Origin: Rhodococcus tukisamuensis NBRC 100609
GTDB taxonomy: Bacteria > Actinomycetota > Actinomycetes > Mycobacteriales > Mycobacteriaceae
Direction of reading: 5' to 3'
Assembly: GCF_001894985.1 (NCBI RefSeq)
Contig: NZ_BCXG01000004.1
Location: 62,001 to 126,000 of the forward strand
Length of the DNA: 64,000 bases
Made by a program: the position numbers and the translations under genes. Each line of letters starts with the position of its first letter. The stretch's first letter is position 1. This document shows, piece after piece, positions 39,590 through 47,829 of this stretch. The notes beneath the pieces are model-generated. The model did no database searches, was not told where the DNA came from, and saw only the letters and a list, made by a program, of their open reading frames with translations.

Positions 39590-40312
39590 ATGCTTCATCT
39601 GCCCCCGCAATACCGGCCGATCGGCGCCGACGTGAATGCGCCGCCGGACTTCGCCGACTACAAGACCACCGCGCTGCGCAGCCCCCGGCAGCCCCTCAAG
39701 CTGATCCCGCAGCGCCTCGGCGAGGTCACCGGACCCGTGTTCGGCGAGGACCGAGTCCAGCCCGGCGACGCCGACCTGACCATCGCCAACGGCGGCGAGG
39801 CCCAGGGGCAGCGCATCGTGGTGCACGGCCGGGTCCTCGACTCGGGCGGCAGGCCCGTCCCGAACACGCTGCTCGAGGTGTGGCAGGCGAACGCGGGCGG
39901 CCGGTACCGGCACATCGGCGACAACTGGCCCGCGCCGCTCGACCCGCACTTCGACGGCATCGGCCGGTGTGTCACCGACGCCGACGGTCACTACACGTTC
40001 ACGACGGTCAAGCCGGGCGCGTACCCGTGGCGCAACCACGACAACGCGTGGCGCCCGTCGCACATCCACTTCTCGCTGTTCGGCCAGGCGTTCACGCAGC
40101 GCCTGGTCACGCAGATGTACTTCCCGGACGATCCGCTGTTCTTCCAGGACCCGATCTACAACGCGGTCCCCGCCGCCGCCCGGCACCGCATGGTCAGCGT
40201 CTTCGACTACGACGCGACCGTGGCCGACTGGGCCCTGGGCTTCCGTTTCGACATCGTCCTGCGCGGACGCGACGCCACCCCGTTCGAGGACGACGAGGAC
40301 CACGATGACTGA
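39590..40312 (+). CDS. pcaH: protocatechuate 3,4-dioxygenase beta subunit
   Basis: Iron(III) subunit of the intradiol dioxygenase that opens protocatechuate to 3-carboxy-cis,cis-muconate. 240 residues. The motif LLEVWQANAGGRYRH and the iron ligands (Tyr in GAYPWRNHDNAW, His pair in PSHIHFSLFG) are present, as is MYFPDDPLF. The ATG at 39590 follows GAGG by about nine bases. It heads the pcaHGBLRF operon; its last eight bases overlap pcaG. Confidence 0.96.
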   Translation: MLHLPPQYRPIGADVNAPPDFADYKTTALRSPRQPLKLIPQRLGEVTGPVFGEDRVQPGDADLTIANGGEAQGQRIVVHGRVLDSGGRPVPNTLLEVWQANAGGRYRHIGDNWPAPLDPHFDGIGRCVTDADGHYTFTTVKPGAYPWRNHDNAWRPSHIHFSLFGQAFTQRLVTQMYFPDDPLFFQDPIYNAVPAAARHRMVSVFDYDATVADWALGFRFDIVLRGRDATPFEDDEDHDD

Positions 40313-40952
40313 CACTTCCCCCAAGAACTCCGGTGCACCGACCTACGAGGTCACCCCGGGCGACTTCACCACCGCCGAGTTCGGCGTCACCCCGTCGCAG
40401 ACGGTGGGCCCGTACTGGCACATCGGCCTGCCGTGGGCGGACGGCCCCGACGCCGCCCCCGAGGGCACCCCGGACCGGATCACGCTGCGCGTCACCGTCA
40501 TCGACGGCGCCCGCACGCCGGTCGCGGACGCGATGATCGAGACGTGGCAGGCCGACGCGGCGGGCCGATTCGCCCACGCCGGCGACCCGCGCGGCGCGGC
40601 CGAGCCGACGCCCGCCGGGTTCCGCGCCTTCGGGCGGGCCGGGGCGGACGAGACCGGCACCGCGGCGATCCACACCGTCAAGCCGGGTCCGCTGCCGGCC
40701 GAGAACGGCGCCGTCGAGGCCCCGCACGTCAACGTCGGCGTCTTCGCCCGCGGCATGCTCGAACGCCTGTACACCCGGCTGTACTTCCCGGAGGACACCG
40801 AGGCGCACGCGGTCGACCCCGTGCTGACGTCGCTGCCCGAGTCGCAGCGGCCGAAGCTGATCGCGAGCAAGACCGACGACGGCTACAGCCTCACCGTCTA
40901 TGTTCAGGACAGCGATCCCGAGGGCGTCGAGACGCCGTTCTTCGAGCTGTGA
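40305..40952 (+). CDS. pcaG: protocatechuate 3,4-dioxygenase alpha subunit
   Basis: Non-iron partner of PcaH that shapes the substrate pocket. 215 residues: TPSQTVGPYWHIGLPW near residue 30, IETWQADAAGRFAH, and HVNVGVFARGMLERLYTRLYFPEDTEAH. The His pair that binds iron in PcaH is replaced here by PHVNV, as expected for an alpha chain. The ATG at 40305 lies inside the pcaH end, giving an eight-base overlap; the longer frame upstream is a shadow of pcaH. Confidence 0.95.
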   Translation: MTDTSPKNSGAPTYEVTPGDFTTAEFGVTPSQTVGPYWHIGLPWADGPDAAPEGTPDRITLRVTVIDGARTPVADAMIETWQADAAGRFAHAGDPRGAAEPTPAGFRAFGRAGADETGTAAIHTVKPGPLPAENGAVEAPHVNVGVFARGMLERLYTRLYFPEDTEAHAVDPVLTSLPESQRPKLIASKTDDGYSLTVYVQDSDPEGVETPFFEL

Positions 40953-40965
40953 TCAGGAGCCTGGT

Positions 40966-42324
40966 GTGAGCAACGCCCGCGGTGCACTCTTCGATCCCGT
41001 CTTCGGTGGTGCCGCCGTCGCCGCGGAGGTCTCGGACCAGGCCTGGGTGACCGCTCTGCTCGAGGTCGAGGCCGCCCTGTCCCGGGCCGCCTCGACCGTC
41101 GGGCTGGTGTCGGCCGCGCACGCGGCGACGGTCACCACCGTCGCCGCGGCGCTCGGCGCGCCCGCCGGGCTCGACATCGCGGACCTCGGCCGCAAGTCCG
41201 CCGCCGGCGGCAACCCGGTGATCCCACTGGTCCGCATCCTGCGCGCGGCCTGTGCCGCGGAGGGCGTCCCCGCCTCTGCCGTGCACGTCGGCGCCACCAG
41301 CCAGGACGTGATGGACTCGGCGCTGATGCTGCTCGCGCACAGGGCAGGTCACATCGTGCTCGCCGACCTGCGGGCGGCGGCGAATGCCGGTGCCGAACTC
41401 GCACGAGCGCACCGCGCCACCCCGATGGTCGCGCGCACGCTCGGGCAGCAGGCGCTGCCCACCACCTTCGGTGCGCTCGCGGTGTCGTGGTTCACAGGCC
41501 TCGACGACGCGGCCACCCAACTCGAGCGGGCGCTCTGCGCGCTGCCCGGCCAGTTCGGTGGCGCGGCAGGCACTCTCGCCGCCGTCCACCCGCACGGCCT
41601 CGAGATGGCCGACGCCCTCGCCGACGAACTCGGCCTCGCGCGGCAGGTGGCGCCGTGGCACACCACCCGCACACCGGTCGCGGCCCTGGCGTCCGCACTC
41701 GGCGTGGCCGCGGGCGCCGTCGCCAAGCCCGCCACCGACATCACCGCGATGGCCTCGACCGAGTTCGGCGAGGTCGCCGAGGACGCACCGGGCGGCTCGT
41801 CGGCCATGCCGCACAAGCAGAATCCGGTGGCGGCCATCACCGCACGTGCCGCCGCCCGCCGGGCGCCCGGCCTGGTCTCGACCGTCCTGTCGTCGATGGA
41901 CCACGAGTTCGCCCGGGCCGCGGGCGCGTGGCACGCCGAGTGGGAGACGGTCACCGACCTGCTGCGCCTGGCGGGCGGGGCGGCACACCAGTTGGCGTCG
42001 AGCCTCGGCGGACTGCACGTCCACGCCGACGCGATGGCCCGCAACCTCGACATCACCGGCGGGCTGATCCTCGCCGAGCGGGTCACCGGAGCCCTTTCCA
42101 CGCACACCGACTCGGCGCGCGAGATCGTCACCGCCGCGGCGGCATCCGGGGTCCCGCTCGACCGCGCCCCCGAGATCACCGCGTACCTGTCTGCCGACGA
42201 ACTGCGCGACCTGCTCGATCCCTCGAACTACCTCGGCCACGCCGTCGACCTCGTCGACCGTGCCCTTTCTTCCCGACCCGCCCCAGCTTCCCGGCCCGCC
42301 CGAACCCCCGGAGGACCCGCATGA
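40966..42324 (+). CDS. pcaB: 3-carboxy-cis,cis-muconate cycloisomerase
   Basis: Fumarase/argininosuccinase-superfamily enzyme that closes the muconate to gamma-carboxymuconolactone. 452 residues with GATSQDVMDSA, the TLGQQALPTTFG segment and the superfamily signature GGSSAMPHKQNP. GTG at 40966 has AGGAG six bases before it. Residues after about 425 form a Pro-rich tail (SSRPAPASRPARTPGG) with no family counterpart. Stop overlaps the pcaL start (ATGA). Confidence 0.94.
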   Translation: MSNARGALFDPVFGGAAVAAEVSDQAWVTALLEVEAALSRAASTVGLVSAAHAATVTTVAAALGAPAGLDIADLGRKSAAGGNPVIPLVRILRAACAAEGVPASAVHVGATSQDVMDSALMLLAHRAGHIVLADLRAAANAGAELARAHRATPMVARTLGQQALPTTFGALAVSWFTGLDDAATQLERALCALPGQFGGAAGTLAAVHPHGLEMADALADELGLARQVAPWHTTRTPVAALASALGVAAGAVAKPATDITAMASTEFGEVAEDAPGGSSAMPHKQNPVAAITARAAARRAPGLVSTVLSSMDHEFARAAGAWHAEWETVTDLLRLAGGAAHQLASSLGGLHVHADAMARNLDITGGLILAERVTGALSTHTDSAREIVTAAAASGVPLDRAPEITAYLSADELRDLLDPSNYLGHAVDLVDRALSSRPAPASRPARTPGGPA

Positions 42325-43496
42325 CCGTGGACCTGCACTACGAACGCCACGGCGACCCGACCGCGCCGCCGGTGCTGCTGCTCGGCTCGCTCGGCTCGGA
42401 CCTGCACATGTGGGATCCGCAGGTCCGCGCGCTGTCGAACCGCGCCCACGTGATCGCCGTCGACCACCGCGGCCACGGCGGCTCCCCCGCCCCCGCCGGC
42501 CCGTACACGGTCGCCGACCTCGGCGGCGACGTCATCGCACTGCTGGACACGCTCGGCCTGGACGCGGCGCACCTCGTGGGCCTCTCCCTCGGCGGCGCCG
42601 TCGGACAGTGGCTGGCGGCGCACCACCCGCAGCGCGTGCACACCCTTACCGTGCTGTGCACGGCCGCGCAGTTCGCCCCGGCTCAGCCGTGGCTCGACCG
42701 AGCGGCCGCCGTCCGCGCCGACGGCGTCGCGTCCATCGCGGAGTCCGTCGTCGGCCGCTGGTTCACCCCCGAACTGGCGCAGCGTGATCCGGAACTGGTG
42801 GCCCGCCACGTCGCGATGGTCTCCGGCACTTCCGACGAGGGTTACGCTGCGTGCTGCGAGGCCCTTTCCCAGTGGGACGGCCGCGCCGACCTGGCCCGCA
42901 TCGCCGCGCCCACGCTGGTGATCGCGGCCGAGCAGGACGGCCCCACTCCCCCGTCCGCGCTGCGGGCCATCGCCGACGGCGTCGCCGGGGCGCAGTTCCA
43001 CGTCCTGTCCCCCGGTGCGCACCTGGCGAACGTCGAGCAGGCCGGCTCGGTGACCCGCCTGGTCGAGGCGCACATCGCGGCGTCGACCCCGGTGGGTGTG
43101 GCCCGCCGCGCCGTCCACGACGCCGGGATGTCGGTGCGCCGTTCGGTTCTCGGCGATGCCCACGTGGACCGCGCGATCGGCTCCAGCACGGCGTTCACCG
43201 ACCCGTTCCAGGACTTCATCACCCGCACCGCATGGGGTGACATCTGGGCCCGCGAGGGTCTCGACCACCCCACCCGCCGGCTGCTGACCCTCGCGATCCT
43301 CACCGCAGTCGGCAACGAGCACGAGCTCGACATGCACATCCGGGCCGCCCTGCGGGCGGGCATGGACCCCGAGCAGCTCGTGGAAGTATTCCTCCACACC
43401 GCGGTGTACGCGGGTGTGCCGAACAGCAACCGGGCGTTCGCGCTCGGGAAGCAGGCCCTCGCCGACCTGGCGGGGGCCACCGAGGGGAGTACCTGA
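42321..43496 (+). CDS. pcaL: fused 3-oxoadipate enol-lactonase / 4-carboxymuconolactone decarboxylase
   Basis: One chain of 391 residues doing two steps. Residues 1 to about 255 are an alpha/beta hydrolase (PcaD) with nucleophile S89 in GLSLGG and His in GAHLANVE. Residues about 262-391 are the PcaC decarboxylase with TDPFQDFITRTAWGDIWAREGLDHPTRRLLTLAIL and HTAVYAGVPNSNRAF. The fusion is typical of Rhodococcus and Streptomyces. GGAGG lies seven bases before the ATG. pcaR follows after two bases. Confidence 0.95.
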   Translation: MTVDLHYERHGDPTAPPVLLLGSLGSDLHMWDPQVRALSNRAHVIAVDHRGHGGSPAPAGPYTVADLGGDVIALLDTLGLDAAHLVGLSLGGAVGQWLAAHHPQRVHTLTVLCTAAQFAPAQPWLDRAAAVRADGVASIAESVVGRWFTPELAQRDPELVARHVAMVSGTSDEGYAACCEALSQWDGRADLARIAAPTLVIAAEQDGPTPPSALRAIADGVAGAQFHVLSPGAHLANVEQAGSVTRLVEAHIAASTPVGVARRAVHDAGMSVRRSVLGDAHVDRAIGSSTAFTDPFQDFITRTAWGDIWAREGLDHPTRRLLTLAILTAVGNEHELDMHIRAALRAGMDPEQLVEVFLHTAVYAGVPNSNRAFALGKQALADLAGATEGST

Positions 43497-43498
43497 CA

Positions 43499-44311
43499 GT
43501 GAGCAACTCGAGCGAGACGACTTCGACCGGGACCGAGCCGATCGGGGCGTCGCCCGACTACGTACAGTCGCTCGCGCGAGGACTGTCCGTCATCAAGGCG
43601 TTCGACGCCGGCCATCCGCGGCGCACCCTCAGCGAGGTCGCCAAGCACACCGACCTGACGCGGGCGACCGCCCGCCGGTTCCTGCTGACGCTCGCCGAGC
43701 TCGGCTACGTGCGCACCGACGGTTCGGTGTTCTGGCTGACGCCGCGGGTGCTCGAGCTCGGCTACAGCTTCCTGTCGAGCCTGTCGCTGCCCGAGATTGC
43801 CGGACCACACCTCGAGGCGTTGTCCGAGCAGGTCCGCGAATCGACGTCGGTCTCGATCCTCGACCAGGACGACGTGGTGTACGTGGCCCGAGTCCCGGTG
43901 AGCCGCATCATGACCGTGTCCATCAACATCGGCACCCGCTTTCCCGCCTTCGCCACCTCGATGGGCCGCGTCCTGCTCGCGGGGCTGAACAAGCCCGAAC
44001 TCGACGAGTACCTCGCGCGGGTGACGCTGACGCCCCTCACCGGCCGCACCATCGACACCCCGGACATGCTCCGCACCGAACTCGACCAGGTACGCGCGGA
44101 CGGCTACTGCGTGGTGGACCAGGAACTCGAGGAGGGCCTGCGCTCGCTCGCCGCCCCCATTCGCGACCGCTCGGGCACAGTCGTTGCCTCCGTAAACATT
44201 TCGACGCAGGCAGCGCGGTACTCGATCGAGGACGTGTACAACACCCTCGTTCCCGCCGCCGTCGCCGCCGCGGAGGCCATCTCGGCCGATCTCGTCCGCA
44301 CCCAGCATTGA
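43499..44311 (+). CDS. pcaR: IclR family regulator PcaR
   Basis: 270-residue regulator of the beta-ketoadipate genes. The winged helix-turn-helix is near residues 20-85 (VQSLARGLSVIKAFDAG...LSEVAKHTDLTRATARRFLLTLAELGYV), followed by the IclR effector domain with TSMGRVLLAGL and DGYCVVDQELEEGLRSLAAPIRD. The effector is probably beta-ketoadipate or protocatechuate. It lies inside the operon it should control, between pcaL and pcaF, and starts at GTG 43499. Confidence 0.93.
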   Translation: MSNSSETTSTGTEPIGASPDYVQSLARGLSVIKAFDAGHPRRTLSEVAKHTDLTRATARRFLLTLAELGYVRTDGSVFWLTPRVLELGYSFLSSLSLPEIAGPHLEALSEQVRESTSVSILDQDDVVYVARVPVSRIMTVSINIGTRFPAFATSMGRVLLAGLNKPELDEYLARVTLTPLTGRTIDTPDMLRTELDQVRADGYCVVDQELEEGLRSLAAPIRDRSGTVVASVNISTQAARYSIEDVYNTLVPAAVAAAEAISADLVRTQH

Positions 44312-44333
44312 CCATCTCTGCAAGGAAGTAACC

Positions 44334-45545
44334 ATGCCTGACGCAGTCATCTGCGAACCCCTCCGCACCCCCGTCGGCCGATTCGGCGGCGTGTTCCGCG
44401 ACATCGCCCCCGAGGACCTCGCGGCCACCGTGATCACCGAACTCGTCACCCGCACCGGCATTTCCGGCGCCGACATCGACGACGTGATCCTCGGCCAGGC
44501 CTCCCCCGGCGGCGAAGCGCCCGCGATCGGCCGGATCGCGGCTCTCAATGCCGGCCTCGGCGTGGACGTTCCGGGCCTGCAGGTGGACCGCCGCTGCGGC
44601 TCCGGGCTGCAGGCGATCATCCAGGCCGTGATGCAGGTGCAGTCCGGCGGCAGCGACCTCGTCCTCGCGGGCGGTGTCGAGTCGATGAGCCAGGCCGAGT
44701 TCTACGCCACCGGAATGCGTTACGGCGTCCGCGGCGAGTCGCTGGCCCTCAACGACCGGCTGGCCCGGGCCCGCGTCACCGCCGGCGGACGGAACTACCC
44801 GGTTCCCGGCGGCATGATCGAGACCGCCGAGAACCTGCGCGCCGAGTTCTCCATCAGCCGTGCGGACCAGGACGCGCTCGCCGTGGCGTCCCACCAGCGG
44901 GCCGTCGCCGCGCAGCGCAGCGGCGTCTTCGCGCAGGAGATCGTCCCGGTCGCGGTGCCGCAGCGCAAGGGCGACGCCCTGATGGTCGACACCGACGAAC
45001 ACCCCCGAGCCGACACCACCGTCGAGTCGCTCGCGAAGCTGCGCCCGATCCGCGGCAAGGTCGACCCCGACTCCACCGTCACCGCCGGCAACGCCAGCGG
45101 CCAGAACGACGGTGCCGCAATCGCAATCGTCACCACGCCGGAGAAGGCGAATGCCATCGGGCTGCGTCCGCTCGCCCGGCTCGCCAGCTGGGCCGTGGCC
45201 GGTGTGCCGCCGCGGACGATGGGCATCGGGCCGGTGCCGTCCACCGAGAAGGCGCTGAGCCGCCTGGGCCTGTCGCTGTCCGACATGGACGTCATCGAGC
45301 TCAACGAGGCGTTCGCCGCGCAGGCCCTCGCCGTCCTGCGCACGTGGGACCTCGAGGCCGACGACCCGCGCCTGAACCCCAACGGCTCGGGCATCTCCCT
45401 CGGCCACCCGGTCGGCGCGACCGGCGCCCGCATCCTCGCGACGCTGCTGCGCGAGATGGACCGTCGTGAGGCTCGGTACGGCCTCGAGACCATGTGCATC
45501 GGCGGTGGCCAGGGCCTGGCGGCCGTCTTCGAACGCATCGGCTGA
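44334..45545 (+). CDS. pcaF: 3-oxoadipyl-CoA thiolase
   Basis: Cleaves 3-oxoadipyl-CoA to succinyl-CoA and acetyl-CoA, the last step of the pathway. 403 residues with nucleophile C88 in DRRCGSGLQAI, active His in SLGHPVGATGARI and second Cys in MCIGGGQGLA. It is the last gene of pcaHGBLRF and starts 22 bases after pcaR, with AAGGAAG before the ATG. A strong hairpin follows. Plain acetyl-CoA acetyltransferases look similar, but the operon settles the role. Confidence 0.94.
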   Translation: MPDAVICEPLRTPVGRFGGVFRDIAPEDLAATVITELVTRTGISGADIDDVILGQASPGGEAPAIGRIAALNAGLGVDVPGLQVDRRCGSGLQAIIQAVMQVQSGGSDLVLAGGVESMSQAEFYATGMRYGVRGESLALNDRLARARVTAGGRNYPVPGGMIETAENLRAEFSISRADQDALAVASHQRAVAAQRSGVFAQEIVPVAVPQRKGDALMVDTDEHPRADTTVESLAKLRPIRGKVDPDSTVTAGNASGQNDGAAIAIVTTPEKANAIGLRPLARLASWAVAGVPPRTMGIGPVPSTEKALSRLGLSLSDMDVIELNEAFAAQALAVLRTWDLEADDPRLNPNGSGISLGHPVGATGARILATLLREMDRREARYGLETMCIGGGQGLAAVFERIG

Positions 45546-45563
45546 CACCGCAGAGCGACACGC

Positions 45564-45598
45564 GAAATGGCCGGCCCCCTTGCGGGACCGGCCATTTC
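45564..45598. terminator. bidirectional terminator between pcaF and pobA
   Basis: GAAATGGCCGG at 45564-45574 pairs with CCGGCCATTTC at 45588-45598, and the stem extends by CCC/GGG around a one-base bulge. It lies 18 bases after pcaF and about 32 bases after pobA on the other strand, so it serves both. Confidence 0.8.
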
Positions 45599-45630
45599 AG
45601 TGTTCCGGGACGAGCCCGTCAGACCGCGGA

Positions 45631-46818
45631 TCAGCCCAGCGGGGTGCCCACGTAGTTCTCGGCGATCAGGGTGCGGCCGGCGACCGAGCGGGTCACCATG
45701 TCGAGCTCGGCGACCTGACGCTTGTGGTCGAAGCCGGACGCGTCGGGCAGGCGGTGCATCATCGACGACATCCACCAGGAGAAGTGCTGCGTGCGCCAGA
45801 TTCGCGGCAGCACCGTCTCTGTGTAGGCGTCGAGCGGGCCACGGTTGCCGGTCTCGAAGAACTCGGCCATGCCCTTCGAGAGCACGTAGACGTCGGCCAC
45901 GGCCAGGTTCAGGCCCTTGGCGCCGGTCGGCGGCACGGTGTGCGCGGCGTCGCCGGCGAGGAAGAGGTTTCCGTGCTGCATCGGCTCGCACACGAAGCTG
46001 CGGAACTGCAGGATCGACTTCTCGAAGATCTTGCCGTCCTTGATCTCCGCGCCCTCACCGTCGACCCGGGCGTGCAGCTCGGACCAGATGCGGTCGTCGG
46101 ACCAGTTGTCCACCGAGTCGTCCGGGTCGACCTGGAGGTAGTGCCGCTGGACCTGCGGGGTGCGGGTGCTGATCAGCGCGAACCCACGCGGGTGGTTGGC
46201 GTAGATCAGTTCCTCGGACGACGGCGGCGCCTCGGCGAGGATGCCGAACCAGGCGAACGGGTACTGACGGAAGTGGTCCTGGCGGATGGCCGGCTCGGGG
46301 ATGAGCTTGCGGGTCTTGGTGCGCGAGCCGTCGCAGCCGCCGACCAGGGCGCAGGTGACGGTCTGCGGATTGCCGTCCGTGTCGGTGTACGTGATGTACG
46401 GCTGGTCGGAGGTGTGGTCGTGGACCTCGACGTCGGAGACGCCGAACCGGATGTCGCCACCGTCCGCGATGCGCTTGGCAATGAGGTCCTTGAGCACCTC
46501 GTGCTGCGGGTAGACCGTCACCGCGCGGCCGTCGGTGAGCTCGTCGAACGCGATGCGGTGCCCGCGACCGCCGAACCGCAGCTCGATGCCGTGGTGCTCG
46601 AGCCCCTCGACCTTCAGCCGGTCGCCGAGGCCGGTCGCGGTCATCAGGTCGACGGTGTTCTGCTCGAGCACGCCCGCACGGATGGTGCCCTCCACCTCTT
46701 CCCGGGTGCGGGCCTCCAGCACGACGGATTCGATGCCGCGCAGGTGCAGCAGGTGGGACAGCATCAGTCCGGCCGGGCCGGCGCCGACGATGCCGACCTG
46801 GGTGCTCGGGTTGGTCAT
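45631..46818 (-). CDS. pobA: 4-hydroxybenzoate 3-monooxygenase
   Basis: FAD enzyme that hydroxylates 4-hydroxybenzoate to protocatechuate, feeding PcaHG. 395 residues with GIVGAGPAGLMLSHLL (FAD), VLEARTREEVEGTIRAGVLEQ, the CDGSRTKTR loop and LAGDAAHTVPPTGAKGLNLA. GAGGAG precedes the ATG at 46818; the 25 residues upstream in the same frame are not conserved. A perfect 17-base palindrome lies 68 bases upstream, and pobR is the next gene upstream on the same strand. Confidence 0.96.
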   Translation of the reverse strand: MTNPSTQVGIVGAGPAGLMLSHLLHLRGIESVVLEARTREEVEGTIRAGVLEQNTVDLMTATGLGDRLKVEGLEHHGIELRFGGRGHRIAFDELTDGRAVTVYPQHEVLKDLIAKRIADGGDIRFGVSDVEVHDHTSDQPYITYTDTDGNPQTVTCALVGGCDGSRTKTRKLIPEPAIRQDHFRQYPFAWFGILAEAPPSSEELIYANHPRGFALISTRTPQVQRHYLQVDPDDSVDNWSDDRIWSELHARVDGEGAEIKDGKIFEKSILQFRSFVCEPMQHGNLFLAGDAAHTVPPTGAKGLNLAVADVYVLSKGMAEFFETGNRGPLDAYTETVLPRIWRTQHFSWWMSSMMHRLPDASGFDHKRQVAELDMVTRSVAGRTLIAENYVGTPLG

Positions 46819-46886
46819 ACGATTACTCCTCGGTAGCTCGTGATCGCCACCACTGTTCCCGCGACGGTTCCGGTGCGATACCGCGA

Positions 46887-46903
46887 CTTTCACTCAGTGA
46901 AAG
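46887..46903 (-). promoter_or_regulatory. perfect palindromic operator before pobA
   Basis: CTTTCACT-C-AGTGAAAG is a perfect 17-base palindrome lying between the pobR stop and the pobA start. It is unlike the sites at the pca and pcaK promoters, so PobR and PcaR may read different sequences. It would sit in or near the pobA -35 region. Confidence 0.75.
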
Positions 46904-46933
46904 AATTCTCCGCCGCCGACCCTGAGACGTCCG

Positions 46934-47680
46934 TCACGCCATTCCGCGCGAGATGCCCCGCGCGGCGGCCCGCAGGGCGGGGATGAGCGGGGCCGGATCG
47001 TCGGCCGCCCGGACGACGACGGAGATGGACGCGACCACGGCACCGTTGGCGCGCAGGATGGGCGCCGCGACCGCCAGCGTGCCGACGTTGAGGTGCTCAC
47101 GGCACACGATGTAGCCGGCGCGCCGGATCTCGGCGAGCGTCGACCGCAGCCGGTGCTCGGTGGTGATGGTGTTCGGGGTGAACCGGGCCAGCCCGGCCTC
47201 GAGGACCTCGGCCAGCAGATCGGCTCCCCCGTGCGCGAGCAGGACCAGCCCGCCGCTCGATGCGTGCAGGGGCAGCCGACCGCCTGCGCGCCCCACCACA
47301 GTCACCGCCCCACGTGCGGAAAGTCGCTCGATGTACAGGGCCTCGAGCCCCTCGCGCACGATCAGCTGGACGTTCTCGTGGGTAGCCTCGTAGAGGTCCT
47401 CGAGGTAGGGCATCGCGACCTGCCGGAGCCCGTGCGCGCGGGGTGCCAGCGCCCCCAGCTCCCAGAGCCGCACGCCGATCTCGTAGCGCCCGTCCGCGTC
47501 GCGCTCGAGGGCGCCGTGGTCCGCCAGTTGCCCACACAACCGGTGCACCGTCGGCAACGGCAGACCGGTGCGCCGGCTCAGCTCGGACTGCGTCAGGCGC
47601 GGCCGCTCGACACCGAAGGAGTTCAGCACCAGGAAGGCCCGACCGAGCATGCTGCGGTCGACGGCGTTCACCTCACTCAC
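46934..47680 (-). CDS. pobR: IclR family regulator PobR
   Basis: 248-residue regulator adjacent to pobA. Winged helix-turn-helix: SMLGRAFLVLNSFGVERPRLTQSELSRRTGLPLPTVHRLCGQLADHGAL; the IclR effector domain follows with LHASSGGLVLLAHGG and CREHLNVGTLAVAAPILRANGAVVASISV. Likely responds to 4-hydroxybenzoate. I start at GTG 47680; a GTG nine bases further in is also possible, and the long frame upstream crosses the pcaK promoter and is rejected. Divergent from pcaK. Confidence 0.9.
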   Translation of the reverse strand: MSEVNAVDRSMLGRAFLVLNSFGVERPRLTQSELSRRTGLPLPTVHRLCGQLADHGALERDADGRYEIGVRLWELGALAPRAHGLRQVAMPYLEDLYEATHENVQLIVREGLEALYIERLSARGAVTVVGRAGGRLPLHASSGGLVLLAHGGADLLAEVLEAGLARFTPNTITTEHRLRSTLAEIRRAGYIVCREHLNVGTLAVAAPILRANGAVVASISVVVRAADDPAPLIPALRAAARGISRGMA

Positions 47681-47741
47681 GCGTCCAGTGTGGCCGCCGC
47701 GTCGCCGCGATGGCCTACCACCCCCGCGGTCCGCCCGCTTG

Positions 47742-47807
47742 ACATTCGAATGTGATCCACCAAACAATGACGTTTGCCAAAAATGAACGGCGGTTCGCAT
47801 TGCGAAC
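47742..47807. promoter_or_regulatory. divergent pobR/pcaK control region with two palindromes
   Basis: ACATTCGAATGT (47742-47753) and GTTCGCATTGCGAAC (47793-47807) are both perfect palindromes. The second matches the imperfect sites of the pcaI/pcaH region and ends 22 bases before the pcaK start, so PcaR or PobR may act there. Confidence 0.72.
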
Positions 47808-47829
47808 GCCCGTGGATTCCGGAGAGTGA

